Positions 1-9,148 of a DNA stretch of 64,000 bases are shown one piece after another (positions within the stretch are counted from its first letter, which is position 1; the number at the start of each line of letters is the position of its first letter). Both the position numbers and the translations under genes were made by a program. Source of the stretch: a virus; IMG/VR virus record IMGVR_UViG_3300020438_000013, positions 1-64,000 of that record. One strand, given 5' to 3'. Under the pieces are notes generated by a model. That model was not told the DNA's origin. It saw only the letters and a list, made by a program, of their open reading frames with translations, and searched no databases.

Positions 1-1291
1 TATCTTCTGATTGATATGCAGGAGAAAATACTACAGAACCAGAACCACCACCAGAGGGTGCTGGATATGGACTGTCTGTAACGAGAGAAGCATTAGCACC
101 CGGGCCACCGAAGTATATAGTTCGATTAAACGAAGACGCATCAACGATATCTGTGGTGTTACTGCTAGATATTAGTAGTGATGTTCCTGCGACATCTGCC
201 AGTGCTGCAGTTGGTACAGAGAAGTTTTGTGTATAGACTGCTGTACCTTTGACAAGTCTGACATCTGAAACATAACCATCTAATAAGAAAGTTCCCTCTA
301 GAGCACCTATCGAAATTCCTTGCCCCGCATAGTCTAGGTTGTCGGTGTCTGCGCGAGAATCTTGTGCAACGCCGTCCAAGTATATGGTAACTGTCCCTGA
401 TGATCTTGATATCGCAACATGATGCCAAGAATTTAAAGAAACTGCAGCAGAAGATATTTTTGCGGAAGATCCATTTTCATCTGTTTGGTATGAAATAGTA
501 CCGTCTGTATGAACGGCGACTCTCCAATATCCGCCTGCTCCGGTTCTTTTTCCAAAAATTCCTGATATTGGAGATCCTCCAGATGGAAGTGAATTTAGTT
601 TAACCCAACATTCTGCGGTAAAATCTCCTGTATTGAATTGTGCGCCAGAATAATCGGACGTAAGGATATATGATGTCCCACCAAAATCTATTGACGATGT
701 AGGAGCTCCGCCCCCAGCTGCAACAACTGCTGCAACTTTCCATTCTGTTCCATCCCAGTATTTAAGTTCTGCAGTAGACGCATCAAACGCAGTGGCACCA
801 GAAGTTGCACTGGCAGGGAGATCTGCAGTTTGAGCGTATTGTGGGATATTAAATACTTGAGATGAGTTTTCGAATTGACTTGAGACATGGTTATATACTA
901 GTGTTTCGTCATTCGCAATAGAACTAATATTAACTTCTGATAGTCCGGATACGGATACACCACCCCAGTTCTTAGAGGTTCCACTAGTACTTAAAAACTT
1001 TCCACTCTGATCTAATTGAGCAGGAATGAATGCACCAGCAACAAATGTGTCTGGTTCTAGAACATTGCCGATTGCCTTACCAATACTCTTTAGTTCAGTC
1101 GCAGTTGCAGATGGAGCGAGACCAGCTGCTCTTGAGTTAATTGCAACTTCCAATCCAGCATTCTCTGATTGTTCCAAACTAGGAGCAATTCTAGAAAGAT
1201 TAAGAAGTTCTCTTGCACTTGCTGATGCAGCAACTTCAGTTGCTCTTGTTGAGAGTGCTGAGATTGAGGGGTCTAAATTTGTATCTGACAT
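1..1291 (-). CDS. Tail fibre/adhesin with LamG-like domain (partial, C-terminus off the window)
   Basis: The minus-strand frame is open from an ATG at 1291 to the window edge, about 430 codons. AGGAA lies just upstream of the ATG. Residues 1-80 (start MSDTNLDPSI) closely match the N-terminus of the protein at 4488-7106 and look like a shared virion-docking module. A linker with a DLPASAT-type motif follows. The visible C-terminal half reads as a concanavalin/LamG-like jelly roll (FTAECWVKL, SWHHVAISR, TIYLDGVAQDS, ISIGAL), a fold used for glycan binding. It is probably an exchangeable receptor-binding fibre; its receptor is unknown. Confidence 0.8.
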   Translation of the reverse strand, partial: MSDTNLDPSISALSTRATEVAASASARELLNLSRIAPSLEQSENAGLEVAINSRAAGLAPSATATELKSIGKAIGNVLEPDTFVAGAFIPAQLDQSGKFLSTSGTSKNWGGVSVSGLSEVNISSIANDETLVYNHVSSQFENSSQVFNIPQYAQTADLPASATSGATAFDASTAELKYWDGTEWKVAAVVAAGGGAPTSSIDFGGTSYILTSDYSGAQFNTGDFTAECWVKLNSLPSGGSPISGIFGKRTGAGGYWRVAVHTDGTISYQTDENGSSAKISSAAVSLNSWHHVAISRSSGTVTIYLDGVAQDSRADTDNLDYAGQGISIGALEGTFLLDGYVSDVRLVKGTAVYTQNFSVPTAALADVAGTSLLISSSNTTDIVDASSFNRTIYFGGPGANASLVTDSPYPAPSGGGSGSVVFSPAYQSED

Positions 1292-1318
1292 TCTTGATTC
1301 CTATTTTTAAGTATCATA

Positions 1319-1344
1319 AGAGTCCGGATTTGCATCCGGACTCT
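1319..1344. terminator. Strong intergenic hairpin between fibre genes
   Basis: Perfect 11-bp inverted repeat (AGAGTCCGGAT / ATCCGGACTCT) with a 4-nt loop. It sits after the stop of the minus-strand gene at 1373-2839 and before the start of the next fibre gene. No clear T-tract follows on the minus strand, so it may be an attenuator or an mRNA-processing or stability hairpin instead of a classical terminator. Confidence 0.5.
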
Positions 1345-1372
1345 GATTCCCATGATATTCAGAAAGTTTTGG

Positions 1373-2839
1373 TTACTCTGGAGCCCAAATATTCAATAAA
1401 TGGTTGAATCCTTGACAAGTCAACGTGTAATCATCAACCTTTGTCCACTGATTTCCTGCATTAGACGCCATGTTATTGTAGTCGTTGCCGGAGAACTGGC
1501 CATAACCTTGATTTTCGCTATAAGATTCATCGATATATTGGTTGACATACCATCTTTGATAAGAGCTCCCTCGGCCCGCCCAATAGCTACTAAAACTGGT
1601 ATTGGAGTGAACAAAAAAGTGATTAGAGTCTAACCATGTAGCCTGTTTTGCTGCCCAACTGCTATTTCCTACCTGAGAGGTAGTGTAGTTCATTTCAGTG
1701 CCCGCAGTTCCATCTACATGAACTTTAAAATTGTATCCTCCAATTTCCACAAAAGATTTCATATAGAAACATGGAAAGTTAGTATCTTTAGAAGTATCAC
1801 CACTTTCAACAACTTCAATTGGTAAAAATATTCCATATCTTCCTTGATTGCTGGTCAAAGATCCGTACTGGTAACTATTATAGTCTAAAAATCCTCCAGT
1901 GATGCCCCAAGATTGTGAGTATCCGGAAGTTGCAAGATCGCCTCCCATAGAAGTAGGAATATAAGTTAAAGCAAAATTCTCGGGGTAATATACATTATAA
2001 TTACTAGTACCATTCTCGGTTGATCTGAAGTGAATTTTTCCATCTCTTCCTTCTACACAATTTATATAAACAGGCTGACTTCCATTGGTATTCCCAACTC
2101 GACAATAATCATTCCGAAAATCATCTGATGAATTCCCTGTGTTAGAAGATCCATATCTCGGAAATCTTTTTTGGCCACTGAAGTTGCTGATATCTAAACC
2201 ACTGCCGTCAGCACTCGCAACTCTTTTTGAAGTCAGTGTCTTTGCTGTCGAATCCCATACTCTTTGATGGAGAAAGTAATTGCTATTCCCATCCTGATCT
2301 CCAGTCACGATTACATTGTCTTCGACATTTTTCATAAATAAATGACAAGCGCTATACGGATAATAAGCCGAAGTATTCGAATAGTCGTATAACCCTCCAT
2401 TAGATTCTTCGAAGGTGTAGACACTTATGTCGTAAGTAGATTCATTTACTTCTAGTACATAATAAGTAGACTTAGACGTACTATGAGGAATTTTTAATAA
2501 CGCAGTCGTACTATTTACTCTTGTAATGTTTATCATTCTTTCACTAAAATTATTAGTATTAGTATTAAATGCGTTACCACCCAAAGAATAAATTCTAGAA
2601 CGCTTTAGAGATTTTCCCTGCGAAGTGTTTCTCAAATTTTGAGTGAATAGATCTATGACTGCAAAGTCTGGATCTTGTTGTAGTCTGACCGAAATAAAGA
2701 GGTTGTTGTCTGGCCCAGTGGTTGCTGTTCCGCCTAACCAAGAATGTGCAAAAGCGTGGTCAATGTTGTCATTTCTCAAGTTATTTTCAGTTCTAATTGT
2801 ACCCCCACCGTGGGGTATTGATACTGCTATATCTGCCAT
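1373..2839 (-). CDS. Putative fibre/adhesin protein, paralogue of 2912-4432
   Basis: 488 aa with no signal peptide or membrane segment, rich in Asn, Ser, Thr, Gly and Tyr. It starts MADIAVSIPHGGGTI and has a paralogue next door (start MPEISASVPFSGGTI). Shared blocks include a YIPTSMGGDLATSG-type motif mid-protein, a NHFFVHS motif near the C-terminus and a following QYIDE motif. Neither carries the N-terminal docking module of the other fibre genes, so the pair may be distal tip proteins or a different decoration. The composition suggests beta-structure. A late promoter lies just upstream. Virion role is inferred from the neighbourhood. Confidence 0.7.
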   Translation of the reverse strand: MADIAVSIPHGGGTIRTENNLRNDNIDHAFAHSWLGGTATTGPDNNLFISVRLQQDPDFAVIDLFTQNLRNTSQGKSLKRSRIYSLGGNAFNTNTNNFSERMINITRVNSTTALLKIPHSTSKSTYYVLEVNESTYDISVYTFEESNGGLYDYSNTSAYYPYSACHLFMKNVEDNVIVTGDQDGNSNYFLHQRVWDSTAKTLTSKRVASADGSGLDISNFSGQKRFPRYGSSNTGNSSDDFRNDYCRVGNTNGSQPVYINCVEGRDGKIHFRSTENGTSNYNVYYPENFALTYIPTSMGGDLATSGYSQSWGITGGFLDYNSYQYGSLTSNQGRYGIFLPIEVVESGDTSKDTNFPCFYMKSFVEIGGYNFKVHVDGTAGTEMNYTTSQVGNSSWAAKQATWLDSNHFFVHSNTSFSSYWAGRGSSYQRWYVNQYIDESYSENQGYGQFSGNDYNNMASNAGNQWTKVDDYTLTCQGFNHLLNIWAPE

Positions 2840-2887
2840 TTTTTTATTCTCCCTGTGAATTAAATTAGCGGGTTTTTTTATCTCAAC

Positions 2888-2895
2888 TATTTATA
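2888..2895 (-). promoter_or_regulatory. T4-type late promoter
   Basis: TATAAATA on the minus strand, about 50 nt upstream of the start at 2839. It matches the T4 late -10-like element read by the gp55/gp33 late polymerase. Confidence 0.75.
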
Positions 2896-2911
2896 CTTTT
2901 TTAAACTATAA

Positions 2912-4432
2912 CTATACCGCTGCCGCGAAAACAGCCTTGAATTCTTCAAATGCATTACTTATTATGGTTCCTTCGTCTAACTGCTGGAACTGATTAGCCA
3001 TGCCACTGAATGATCCATATGACTGACTTCCCATATCAGATTGTAATTCTCTAACCAAGTATTGTTCGTCAACATACTGAACTACCGTGATTCTGTGATA
3101 ATTACTTCCTGCACCAGTCCAATTACTGCTACTTCCGCTTGAAGCGCTATACACAAAGAAATGATTCGAATTCAACCACATGGCTTGTCGAGTTTTTGCA
3201 TTAGACCCAGTAGAACTGTCTGAAGGGTCATACAATACTTCTAGTCCTTGAACACCATTAGTGATAACCTTGCAGCGGTTAAAACCTACCTCTATCCAAG
3301 ATTTCATGTAAAATGTTGGAAATGTTGCCGGTTTGCCCGCATTGGTTGCTGGAACTACATTGAGAGGTAAGAATACTCCAGTTCTTCCCATATTATTAGT
3401 CAAAGAACCATATTGTTTATCATTGTTTGACCATTGTTGACCTCCAGTTACATTAACTGAGTCAAGATTGCCGAATCCAGCAGCAAATCCCCAAGATTGA
3501 GAAACTCCAGAAGTTGCAAGATCGCCTCCCATAGAACTAGGAATATAGACAAATGCAACATCTTGTGGATATTGTACATCGTTATAACTGTTTCCAGTGT
3601 TTTGAGTTTCTCTGAAATACCATTTTCCGTCTCTTCCCTCGACAGAAGAAATATATCTTGGGTTGCTTTGATTGGTATCTCCTATTTGATAATATCGACT
3701 GGAGGCCTCCTCTCCACCTTCTCCGTTTTGTATTGGATATGCGGTTTTGAAATTATCTATGTCTGCATAGTTGCTGTTATTTGCAGCGACAATTGTAGAG
3801 GTTAATGTCTTTGCAGATGGATCCCATACTTTTTGACATAGACTTGTCCTATTATATTGTTCGTAAGTTACAATCACATTATCTTCTACTGGTTGCATCA
3901 TCATTTGAGCCCCTACACTGGGTTTATTGCTGTTTGAACCTCGATAACTGTATATCCCGTATGATGTTCCGGTAGCAGCACTACTTCCGTCAAAGACATA
4001 CGGAGTGACCTCTCCAGTAGATTGATCTACTTCTAGAACTATGTAATCGGAGTACGCTTCGTCATACGGAATCTTAAGAAGTGCAGTAGTGCTATTAATT
4101 CTGCACATTCTAATGATTCTTTCATCTAGACCATAACTCCCTGTAGCACTATTCGCAGTAAATGAGTCTGCGCCGGCGAAGTCATAAATTTTAGATTTCA
4201 ATAAGGTATCTACACTTACTCCACTCTGCGATTCGGTGCGAAAATCTCCGACTTCATATGTATCAATAATTGCAAAACTTGGATCTTTTTGCAATCTTAC
4301 TGAGATGCACAATTTATCATTTGAACCGCCTAACCAAGTATATGCATAGGATTTGTACATAGAATCGCTGTTCATAGTACTGTCTTGTATTGTACCTCCA
4401 CTAAACGGTACTGATGCTGATATCTCTGGCAT
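2912..4432 (-). CDS. Putative fibre/adhesin protein, paralogue of 1373-2839
   Basis: 506 aa, colinear with its downstream neighbour over most of its length. Both have an early RLQKDPSFAIID / RLQQDPDFAVID block, a VEGRDGK block in the middle and an NHFFVYS block near the end. The two genes look like an old tandem duplication. No N-terminal docking module and no signal peptide are seen. A virion surface function is inferred from the neighbouring fibre genes and the late promoter; no enzymatic motif is visible. Confidence 0.7.
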   Translation of the reverse strand: MPEISASVPFSGGTIQDSTMNSDSMYKSYAYTWLGGSNDKLCISVRLQKDPSFAIIDTYEVGDFRTESQSGVSVDTLLKSKIYDFAGADSFTANSATGSYGLDERIIRMCRINSTTALLKIPYDEAYSDYIVLEVDQSTGEVTPYVFDGSSAATGTSYGIYSYRGSNSNKPSVGAQMMMQPVEDNVIVTYEQYNRTSLCQKVWDPSAKTLTSTIVAANNSNYADIDNFKTAYPIQNGEGGEEASSRYYQIGDTNQSNPRYISSVEGRDGKWYFRETQNTGNSYNDVQYPQDVAFVYIPSSMGGDLATSGVSQSWGFAAGFGNLDSVNVTGGQQWSNNDKQYGSLTNNMGRTGVFLPLNVVPATNAGKPATFPTFYMKSWIEVGFNRCKVITNGVQGLEVLYDPSDSSTGSNAKTRQAMWLNSNHFFVYSASSGSSSNWTGAGSNYHRITVVQYVDEQYLVRELQSDMGSQSYGSFSGMANQFQQLDEGTIISNAFEEFKAVFAAAV

Positions 4433-4469
4433 TCTTATTCTCCCTGTGAATTGAATGAACTTTTTTTAC

Positions 4470-4477
4470 TATTTATC
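4470..4477 (-). promoter_or_regulatory. T4-type late promoter (one mismatch)
   Basis: GATAAATA on the minus strand, 38 nt upstream of the start at 4432. One base differs from the TATAAATA consensus. Confidence 0.6.
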
Positions 4478-4487
4478 ATTTTTTTAT

Positions 4488-7106
4488 CTATTCATCTATT
4501 ACTGTTGATGATGTATTCCAAGAAGGCACTCCATGGCCATAATAGAGATTATAGACCTTAGAGTTTCCACTTGACCATCTATTGTTTGTATCTATTGATC
4601 CACCAACTACACTACTTGTTGATGTAATGGGAAGATATGCAACTTGAAACGCAAATGAATCTACCTGATCTGGTGTTGGATTGAGTACCTTAGTAGGTGC
4701 AGCGGTAAGGTCTGATATATCGTATATGTAATATGCACCAGAATATAATTGTCCGTTTTCTGTATCTCCATATCCAGAGAATATCAGAGTGTCTCCGTAT
4801 GCCCAACAATTCGCCCAACTTTCCTGCTCCTCTGCATCCGGAGCAGAAATTGTGGTCTGAACTCCTCCTGCTAAGTTGCTCAAGTCGTAGACTTCTAATC
4901 TTCCTCCATTTACCGCACCATTTGCTGCCGGAGCTTGATCGTTACCTACAAAGAGTTTTCCGCCTCCGATTGTGGATCTCAATCCTCCAAGGTATCTTCC
5001 TACTCCACTTAACGGAGTCAATTTCGTAGGTTCAGCAGAAAGGTTTGATACATCATATACATAGATTGCATTTTTTCCTTGTGCTCCTAATACTACATAA
5101 CCATCTTTCGCCATCAATTGAACTGCGAAACTATAAGAACTACCAACTACCTCACTAGGAGTTAGGTCTTGTGGTGCCTCGTTGAGATCGGAAAGATTAT
5201 ATGCTCGGAGTCTGCCTGTGTATGAATCTGCGTGACCATCCGCTGCATTCAAATAATCAGTTACAAACAATTTGCCGTCTTCTACTGCGATTTGCTGCCC
5301 GAACCTTTCTGGAACTCCAATCGTACCTGTCATGATAGTTGGCGCAGCAGAGAGGTCTGTGGTGTCATAAATCATGATAGCCCCATGCGATTGATAACCG
5401 CCCGCACTACCACCGTGATGTGATGGGTTTGATATAATCAATTGATCTCCTACCCATATTATCCCACCTGTAACAAATCTTCCGCCTGGCACTGATGCTG
5501 GGGGGAGAATTGCGACAGGTTCTGCAGAAAGATTTGCGTAGTCGTAGATGAACACTGCTCCTTCTCTACTATCTTCTCCTGCTGCTGGTGTGACATATTC
5601 GCCATATGCTCCAACTGCGAATCTAGTTCCATTTGGTTCTACTGCAAAATTTTGTCCAAACTGTTGTGCCACATTGTCTTTAGTTGCTAGAGTTGGATTC
5701 GGAACTCTTGTCGGCGCAGCGGTAGGATTAGCGATATCGTATATGTATGCCGCACCATCATTTGTCGATGGAGTATCTTCTCCGTATGCGCTAACGAGAG
5801 CGTACACATTAGATGTTGTAGCTCCAGTTCCAGTAGTAACATCAGTTCCACTAATTTCTAATACTGTATTTCCGGTATTCCAAGAAGGTACTCCATTATT
5901 GTTATAAAGGTTATAGACCTTATCGTTTCCACTTGTCCATCTATTGTTTGTGTCTACTGATCCACCAGCAGTTGTTCCACCAGTTGCTTCAGTTCCATCA
6001 ACCATTATAATGGTTCCAGAATTAGCGAATGGGTAATGGCTGTTTCCAAAGTTATTATGAATACTATTTCCTGCGTGTGATGCTGCCCATCTAGAGGTTG
6101 TATCTACTGATCCACCAACAGTTGTTCCTCCAGTTGCTTCAGTTCCATCAACCATCATAATGGTTCCAGAATTAGCGAATGGGTAATGGTTGTTTGCAAA
6201 GTTCTGTTGGATATTAGAAGCCCATCTAGAGGTTGTATCTACTGATCCACCAACAGTTGTTCCTCCAGTCGATTGAGTTCCATCAACCATTATAATGGTT
6301 CCAGAATTAGCGAATGGGTAATGGTTGCTTGCGAAGTTATTTTGGACACTAGAAGCCCATCTAGAGGTTGTATCAACGTCTCCACCAACAGTTGTTCCTC
6401 CAGTTGCTTCAGTTCCATCAACCATCATAATGGTTCCAGAATTAGCGAATGGGTAATGGTTGCTTGCGAAGTTATTAAGAACATTTGTTTGCCAATTTCC
6501 TCTGTAGATACCAGAGAAGACATCTTGAACAATTGTCCAGAGACTTCCGTTAAAATAATAGACTTCGGAAGTTGCAGTTACATATCCAAGACTTCCAGTT
6601 ATCGGTGCGGCCGGCAAATCTGCTTCTGCTGCGTATACTGTGATTGCAAATGTATTTGATGAGTTCTCAAACTTTCCGCTGGCACTATTATATACCAGTG
6701 ATTCTCCAGTAGCGACAGAGGTTAGTTCTAATTCGTCCAGTGTGGTTGTTGTGACTCCACCCCAACTCTTTTGATGACTTCCAGAAGTTCTTAGAAATTT
6801 ACCGTCCGAAAATCTTTGATCTGGAACAAAACCTTCTCTCCAATCCATCAAAAGATCTGTGTTCTGAGGTTCTAGTAAGTTACCGATTGCCATACCCAAA
6901 CTTCGCAACTCATTTGCAGTCGCAGTCGGTGCGAGATCTTGTGCCCTCGCGTTGAGAGTTATTTCTAGGTTGGCATTTTCGGTTTGTTCCAGACTAGGGC
7001 CAATCCTAGATATATTCAATAACTCTCTCGGATTTGCAGTAGAGGCAACTGCTACCGCTCTATTGGTTACTGAGGTTATTGAAGGATCTAAATTTGAATC
7101 TGACAT
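4488..7106 (-). CDS. Large tail fibre/adhesin with four tandem repeats and a propeller-like region
   Basis: 872 aa. Residues 1-85 (MSDSNLDPSITSV...) form the docking module shared with the gene at 1-1291. Residues about 215-390 contain four near-identical ~37-residue repeats with core HYPFANSGTI and GGTTVGG. Residues about 430-820 hold repeated FGQ..AV..(G)..VGAYGE / YDISDLSAAPT units typical of FG-GAP or other beta-propeller folds. The C-terminus repeats an earlier block (NNRWSSGN, VPSWNT). The start is preceded by TAGGAAATAATA. Probably a long receptor-binding fibre. Confidence 0.8.
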   Translation of the reverse strand: MSDSNLDPSITSVTNRAVAVASTANPRELLNISRIGPSLEQTENANLEITLNARAQDLAPTATANELRSLGMAIGNLLEPQNTDLLMDWREGFVPDQRFSDGKFLRTSGSHQKSWGGVTTTTLDELELTSVATGESLVYNSASGKFENSSNTFAITVYAAEADLPAAPITGSLGYVTATSEVYYFNGSLWTIVQDVFSGIYRGNWQTNVLNNFASNHYPFANSGTIMMVDGTEATGGTTVGGDVDTTSRWASSVQNNFASNHYPFANSGTIIMVDGTQSTGGTTVGGSVDTTSRWASNIQQNFANNHYPFANSGTIMMVDGTEATGGTTVGGSVDTTSRWAASHAGNSIHNNFGNSHYPFANSGTIIMVDGTEATGGTTAGGSVDTNNRWTSGNDKVYNLYNNNGVPSWNTGNTVLEISGTDVTTGTGATTSNVYALVSAYGEDTPSTNDGAAYIYDIANPTAAPTRVPNPTLATKDNVAQQFGQNFAVEPNGTRFAVGAYGEYVTPAAGEDSREGAVFIYDYANLSAEPVAILPPASVPGGRFVTGGIIWVGDQLIISNPSHHGGSAGGYQSHGAIMIYDTTDLSAAPTIMTGTIGVPERFGQQIAVEDGKLFVTDYLNAADGHADSYTGRLRAYNLSDLNEAPQDLTPSEVVGSSYSFAVQLMAKDGYVVLGAQGKNAIYVYDVSNLSAEPTKLTPLSGVGRYLGGLRSTIGGGKLFVGNDQAPAANGAVNGGRLEVYDLSNLAGGVQTTISAPDAEEQESWANCWAYGDTLIFSGYGDTENGQLYSGAYYIYDISDLTAAPTKVLNPTPDQVDSFAFQVAYLPITSTSSVVGGSIDTNNRWSSGNSKVYNLYYGHGVPSWNTSSTVIDE
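5930..6480 (-). repeat. Four in-frame tandem repeats inside the fibre gene
   Basis: About 115-130 nt per unit. The nucleotide blocks are nearly identical (for example the stretch that reads GAATGGGTAATGG on the plus strand), while the short connectors between them vary. The unit encodes HYPFANSGTI, VDGT and GGTTVGG cores. High nucleotide identity suggests recent expansion or gene conversion. Confidence 0.9.
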
Positions 7107-7125
7107 TATTATTTCCTATTTTAAA

Positions 7126-9126
7126 TTAAATTGTTCTAAAAACATCAATTCTGTGGGAAGCTACTGCATACTGAGCAGCAAAAGTTCCGATTCCAGAACT
7201 ATTTTCTGAGATTTTCATGTTTACTCTTCCGCCCTGCGGGCCATGTATTACATTTTCTAACGATGGGTTAGCGACATCCGAAATATTTAAAATCGCGTAT
7301 CTGTCGTTCCCACCTCCGGCATTATAACCAATTGCTAGAGCATTATTACTAGAGCTCATTCCTCCACCGAAAAATCGGACTGTACCAGTAATGCCGAGTG
7401 ATGCCGGGGTTATTGTTTGAGTTAATGAGGGACTAGATGGATTGCTTATATCGTATACATGAACAGAACCAGTAGGGTTGACTGTGCTGTTATGATTACC
7501 GACCTCGCCGATAAACATAGTAGTTCCGACAATCTGAACTCCACCCGCACCATTCATAGCATATCCGCCGAATGCGTTTTCTCTATTCGCCTCCGGCGCG
7601 TCCGGCGATGTTAGTACTGATAAGAAAGATCCAGAATGGTCAAATAGATGCACTCTACCATTCGCTCTTTCTTCTGGGGCCCCATTTTCGTTTTGTGGTT
7701 GACCGCCCCAAGTATCGTTGAAACCTACAAGAGCCACAACAGTATCAGATAACTCTCCGTCATATCCATACGGATGGGCGTTATGAGATGATGTGTGCCA
7801 GAATGGTTGCCCGCCACCGGAACCTGTCGCTAGAGTTGTGTATGCAAATGGAGAGAGAGAAGTTACTTCAAACAACCACCAGTTGAAGTTTGCCATTGTT
7901 AAAATTTTATTTCCCTTTACTTGAGTTGTGTAGACATCGTGATTAGATTCATCAATATATCCATACAAATTGCCGTTAGCAGGATTTAATACCGGCACTC
8001 CCGAAACTCCTTTTTTCCCGACATACATAGTTTCGGTTGCATCCGCTTGATTGCTATAAGATGCCAAACTATTGGTTGCACTACTTGACCACAATACATT
8101 CGCAGATCCATATTGTAACGCGGATCCGCCGTGACCGGAAGTGTCTGATATGTCAAATGCAACAATGGTAGTTGGATGTGTTCCTGTTGGAGCAGTACTA
8201 GCGATCAAAATATCACCAGCAAGGACGATATTATCCCCAACTCCCTGGCCACTTTCCCAATTTGGGATTTGAATCTCTGGAGTGTTATCCAAACCAGACC
8301 AATTGGGTACTACTACGAAAACTAATGTAAAACTAGATGCAGAACTTGTTGCGACATTAACAGAGTCATCTGCAGAAAACGCAAGAGTAAATGTTGCGGG
8401 ATTAGATGCGTGTGGTGTAATTGTGAATACGTTATTATTCTGTTCAACTGTAGTTCCGTTTAATGCACCAGAAGTCACTGAATGTGAAAATGTTACTGGA
8501 TCATTCTCTGGATCTGTAGCGGTCATTGTGATAACTGTAGGCGTCCCATCAGTCGCAAGTTCATATGTTGCATTGTTTCCTGATATTGTTGGTGCAGTGT
8601 TGATTAATGCGACCGCATACCAACCGTCTGCAGTTTTGATGTATAAGTTATTGTTTGATTGGACAACCGCTTGATCCCCAGCACTCGCACCAGCAGGCAA
8701 ATCCCCCACTGTCGCAACAACTTGTAGTGCAGCTGATGTCGGAGTAGAATATGAAACTACGCCGTCATTATAGGACAAATCTCCAGAGACACTTAATGCG
8801 GGCTGAACACTATTTGCGTTTAGGAATTTATTTCCGCCTTCTGTCAGATGATCTGCAGAAGAAACTCCGCCCATATTTCCTGCTCTGTCTCTCAGTTCAT
8901 TAATACCATCGGCAATTTCTACTAGATCATCTATAGATGCACTAGGAATTGCAGCAGCCATTTGAGTGTCTAAGTCTGTTTCTACATCTGCATCATCGAC
9001 AAGACCAACAAATCTAGCAGACTTAGCGAGTCTTCCTAGATCTCTTGGAGATGTGCTAACACCGACTCGGTTTCTAATACGAGTCTTCATGTTAGTCTTT
9101 GAGTTTTCTAAATTAGTATTAGACAT
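7126..9126 (-). CDS. Tail fibre/adhesin with docking module, Ig-like domain and propeller-like C-terminus
   Basis: 666 aa. The N-terminal ~90 residues (MSNTNLENSKTNMKTRIRNR...) are almost identical to the next gene upstream (9149-10999). Residues about 105-275 are also nearly identical to it, including DGWYAVALINTAPTISGN and a cadherin/Ig-like domain (TATDPENDPVTFSH). The C-terminal ~380 residues differ completely and carry repeated beta-rich blocks (VVALVGFNDTWGG, VQIVGTTMFIGEVG). This shows domain swapping on a fixed shaft. Confidence 0.8.
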   Translation of the reverse strand: MSNTNLENSKTNMKTRIRNRVGVSTSPRDLGRLAKSARFVGLVDDADVETDLDTQMAAAIPSASIDDLVEIADGINELRDRAGNMGGVSSADHLTEGGNKFLNANSVQPALSVSGDLSYNDGVVSYSTPTSAALQVVATVGDLPAGASAGDQAVVQSNNNLYIKTADGWYAVALINTAPTISGNNATYELATDGTPTVITMTATDPENDPVTFSHSVTSGALNGTTVEQNNNVFTITPHASNPATFTLAFSADDSVNVATSSASSFTLVFVVVPNWSGLDNTPEIQIPNWESGQGVGDNIVLAGDILIASTAPTGTHPTTIVAFDISDTSGHGGSALQYGSANVLWSSSATNSLASYSNQADATETMYVGKKGVSGVPVLNPANGNLYGYIDESNHDVYTTQVKGNKILTMANFNWWLFEVTSLSPFAYTTLATGSGGGQPFWHTSSHNAHPYGYDGELSDTVVALVGFNDTWGGQPQNENGAPEERANGRVHLFDHSGSFLSVLTSPDAPEANRENAFGGYAMNGAGGVQIVGTTMFIGEVGNHNSTVNPTGSVHVYDISNPSSPSLTQTITPASLGITGTVRFFGGGMSSSNNALAIGYNAGGGNDRYAILNISDVANPSLENVIHGPQGGRVNMKISENSSGIGTFAAQYAVASHRIDVFRTI

Positions 9127-9148
9127 TATTGTTTCCTATTATTTGATA

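Noticed and set aside
5930-6480. CRISPR-like array
   Set aside because: Repeats are ~75 percent of each unit, in frame, and encode protein; there are no short unique spacers of constant length.
7209-8674. Plus-strand open frames opposite the fibre genes
   Set aside because: They are antisense shadows of long minus-strand genes with clear domain structure and SD sites.
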